64,000 nucleotides of DNA from assembly GCA_036874045.1 (NCBI GenBank), contig CM072336.1:26115501-26179500 (forward strand). Direction: 5' to 3'. Positions 62,515 through 64,000 of the stretch are shown piece after piece; position 1 is the first letter of the stretch; the number at the start of each line of letters is the position of its first letter. The stretch is from Cymodocea nodosa (Eukaryota; Streptophyta; Magnoliopsida; Alismatales; Cymodoceaceae). The position numbers were made by a program, and so were the translations under genes. A model generated the notes under the pieces. It ran no database searches, had not been told where the DNA came from, and saw only the letters and a program-made list of their open reading frames with translations.

Positions 62515-63150
62515 TTTTTTTTCACATATGTATATTTGTCACGCATATATACATCTTTTTTTATGCATATATATAATTATCAACTTGATTTTATAAATAT
62601 ATGCAACTTAATTATTTTGCACATATGTATATTTATCAACTATATATATTTGTCGTCACACCTCATAAGGAAATAACAATTAGCGTAATATTAAAGAAAA
62701 GAAATCATGCTTAAATAAAATTAATAGCATATGAAAAAGTTCCTCCTTTAATATTACCAAGTACTTATTGAAAGAGGTATAACAGCAAGAACAAGATAAT
62801 AATTGAAAATAAGATTTCATAGATAAATCTTGCAACAAAAATAACAAAAAATTCTTTACAATCTACTTGAAAGTAGAAATACACAAAGTGGGGTATAATC
62901 CACAGATATTAGTTCATTTACAAAAAAAATTACCATGATTGACAGAAGGTGACTAATGCTAATTATCTTGCTCATGCCCACCTTAAGGGTCTACCGAGTA
63001 TCCTAACAAAACAACAGCAACAACATATAAGCTAAAGTCTATTAAGTCAATCTATCATAAGTCTAAAAATAAAATAACAATAAAACTAATATACAATAGA
63101 AAGGTTATACAATCAAATCAATGCGATAAAAATTAAAGTATACAATTCTA
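62515..63150. repeat. right arm of the long inverted repeat
   Basis: Reverse complement of 53,490-54,026. Shared landmarks include TAATCCACAGATATTAGTTC, TTGCTCATGCCCACCTTA and CAATCAAATC. It is slightly longer than the left arm. Confidence 0.82.
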
Positions 63151-63760
63151 TCACAATAAAAATAAAACATATAAATTACAATAATAGACTAGACCACAAT
63201 ATCAAATCTATTATAACTACATATTATACTTATTGCAACAAGGTCTAATTATCATATATCACCCTATAATACCACGATACATTTTCTCGTAGTTGAATTT
63301 CATAACTAAAACATCTATTCATTATTAGCAAGTGTTAATTTTCACATTATACCTAATGTCATAGCAATAACATGCATGAACTACAATAATTACCCTTATT
63401 TTCAAATAACCACATACAAAATAAATAAGCATTTCATAGTCAATAACAAATATATTTTCATGCTCAATAGTCATGAAATTCTATATAAATGTTGTAATAT
63501 CAATAAATAGACATTAATCTCTAAAAAAGTTATGCAATATTTCAATTATTTGCATAAACGTTTGATTATGCAATAATCGCCATAAATGAGAAAATATGCG
63601 CTAATTTGCATGTATTTATATTCATAAATACATAAATCACCGTGCATAATTCTCAAATAAAATAATTGTTTTGAACTTAATGATAAAAGGCTTACTAAAA
63701 GGAGGTAATTGCAAAAGTCCACCAACTTTTCCCTGTTTCTTTTATTCTTTTTTCTTTTCT
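63151..63760. other. AT-rich spacer near the right edge
   Basis: No gene or repeat family recognised. Confidence 0.5.
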
Positions 63761-63791
63761 CTCTCTCTCTCTCTTTTATTTATTCCCCGCT

Positions 63792-63829
63792 GCTTCTTCT
63801 TCTTCTTCTTCTTCTTCTTCTTCTTCTTT
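63792..63829. repeat. CTT trinucleotide microsatellite
   Basis: A run of CTT units follows a CT-rich tract (63,757-63,776). A GC-rich stretch continues to the window end (about 63,830-64,000) and may be the leader of a gene beginning outside the window, but no coding start can be assigned. Confidence 0.85.
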
Positions 63830-64000
63830 CTGACGGACTGTCGAACACAAACCCGAGCTCGCCAACCTTTCTCAAATCGACCTCAAATCACTGGGAATCG
63901 AAAACGCGGGAGATCATCTGAGCTCGCACACACAGTCGATGACCAATGAACCTCACGATGGGGAGGCGGAGAACTTCAGTGCCGCGCGATCGACTGTAAC

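Noticed and set aside
1-64000. CRISPR arrays, bacterial operons, tRNA or rRNA genes.
   Set aside because: No spaced identical direct repeats, no cloverleaf or ribosomal signature was noticed, and introns show the DNA is eukaryotic nuclear.

Overview
This is nuclear DNA of a flowering plant. Genes are split by GT-AG introns (one GC-AG), the background is very AT-rich, and decayed LINE, Copia-type and PIF/Harbinger elements lie between and inside genes. The strongly GC-rich coding exons of the glucuronosyltransferase-like gene and the GC-rich first exon of the L21 gene suggest a monocot, perhaps a non-grass commelinid; that placement is inference from composition only.

Layout. (1) 3.6-6.1 kb, minus strand: the large N-terminal coding exon of a PHO2/UBC24-type ubiquitin-conjugating enzyme plus its leader, which carries a cluster of miR399-complementary sites. 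The catalytic UBC exons are not visible downstream in the window. (2) 6.1-12.9 kb: repeats, including a dead LINE on the minus strand. (3) 13.0-17.9 kb, minus: a complete five-exon mitochondrial ribosomal protein L21 gene whose long second intron holds a Copia-type LTR-like stretch. (4) 19.3-23.4 kb, minus: a complete five-exon GH5 endo-beta-1,4-mannanase gene, with a tetraspanin-like gene fragment in one intron. (5) 23.5-29.2 kb: AT-rich spacer with retroelement debris. (6) 29.9-36.9 kb, plus: a complete seven-exon SPA (COP1-partner) photomorphogenesis repressor gene with one apparent GC-AG intron. (7) 39.1-42.1 kb, plus: a complete four-exon GT14 glucuronosyltransferase-like gene. (8) 42.6-44.8 kb: a dead PIF/Harbinger transposase. 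(9) 44.9-61.6 kb: a graveyard of gene fragments. Six partial SABATH-family carboxyl methyltransferase copies lie in both orientations, together with a piece of 3-isopropylmalate dehydrogenase fused to a broken NLR resistance gene, a copy of the GT14 intron, three tandem-repeat arrays and a pair of long inverted repeats at about 53.5 and 63 kb.

The five main genes are unrelated housekeeping or regulatory genes (phosphate signalling, mitochondrial translation, cell-wall mannan, light signalling, arabinogalactan glycosylation) and do not form a pathway. The most unusual material is the PHO2-like locus that keeps its miR399 sites but shows no catalytic domain, and the SABATH region, where no copy keeps the SAM-binding half and pieces of a neighbouring intron have been shuffled among the copies.
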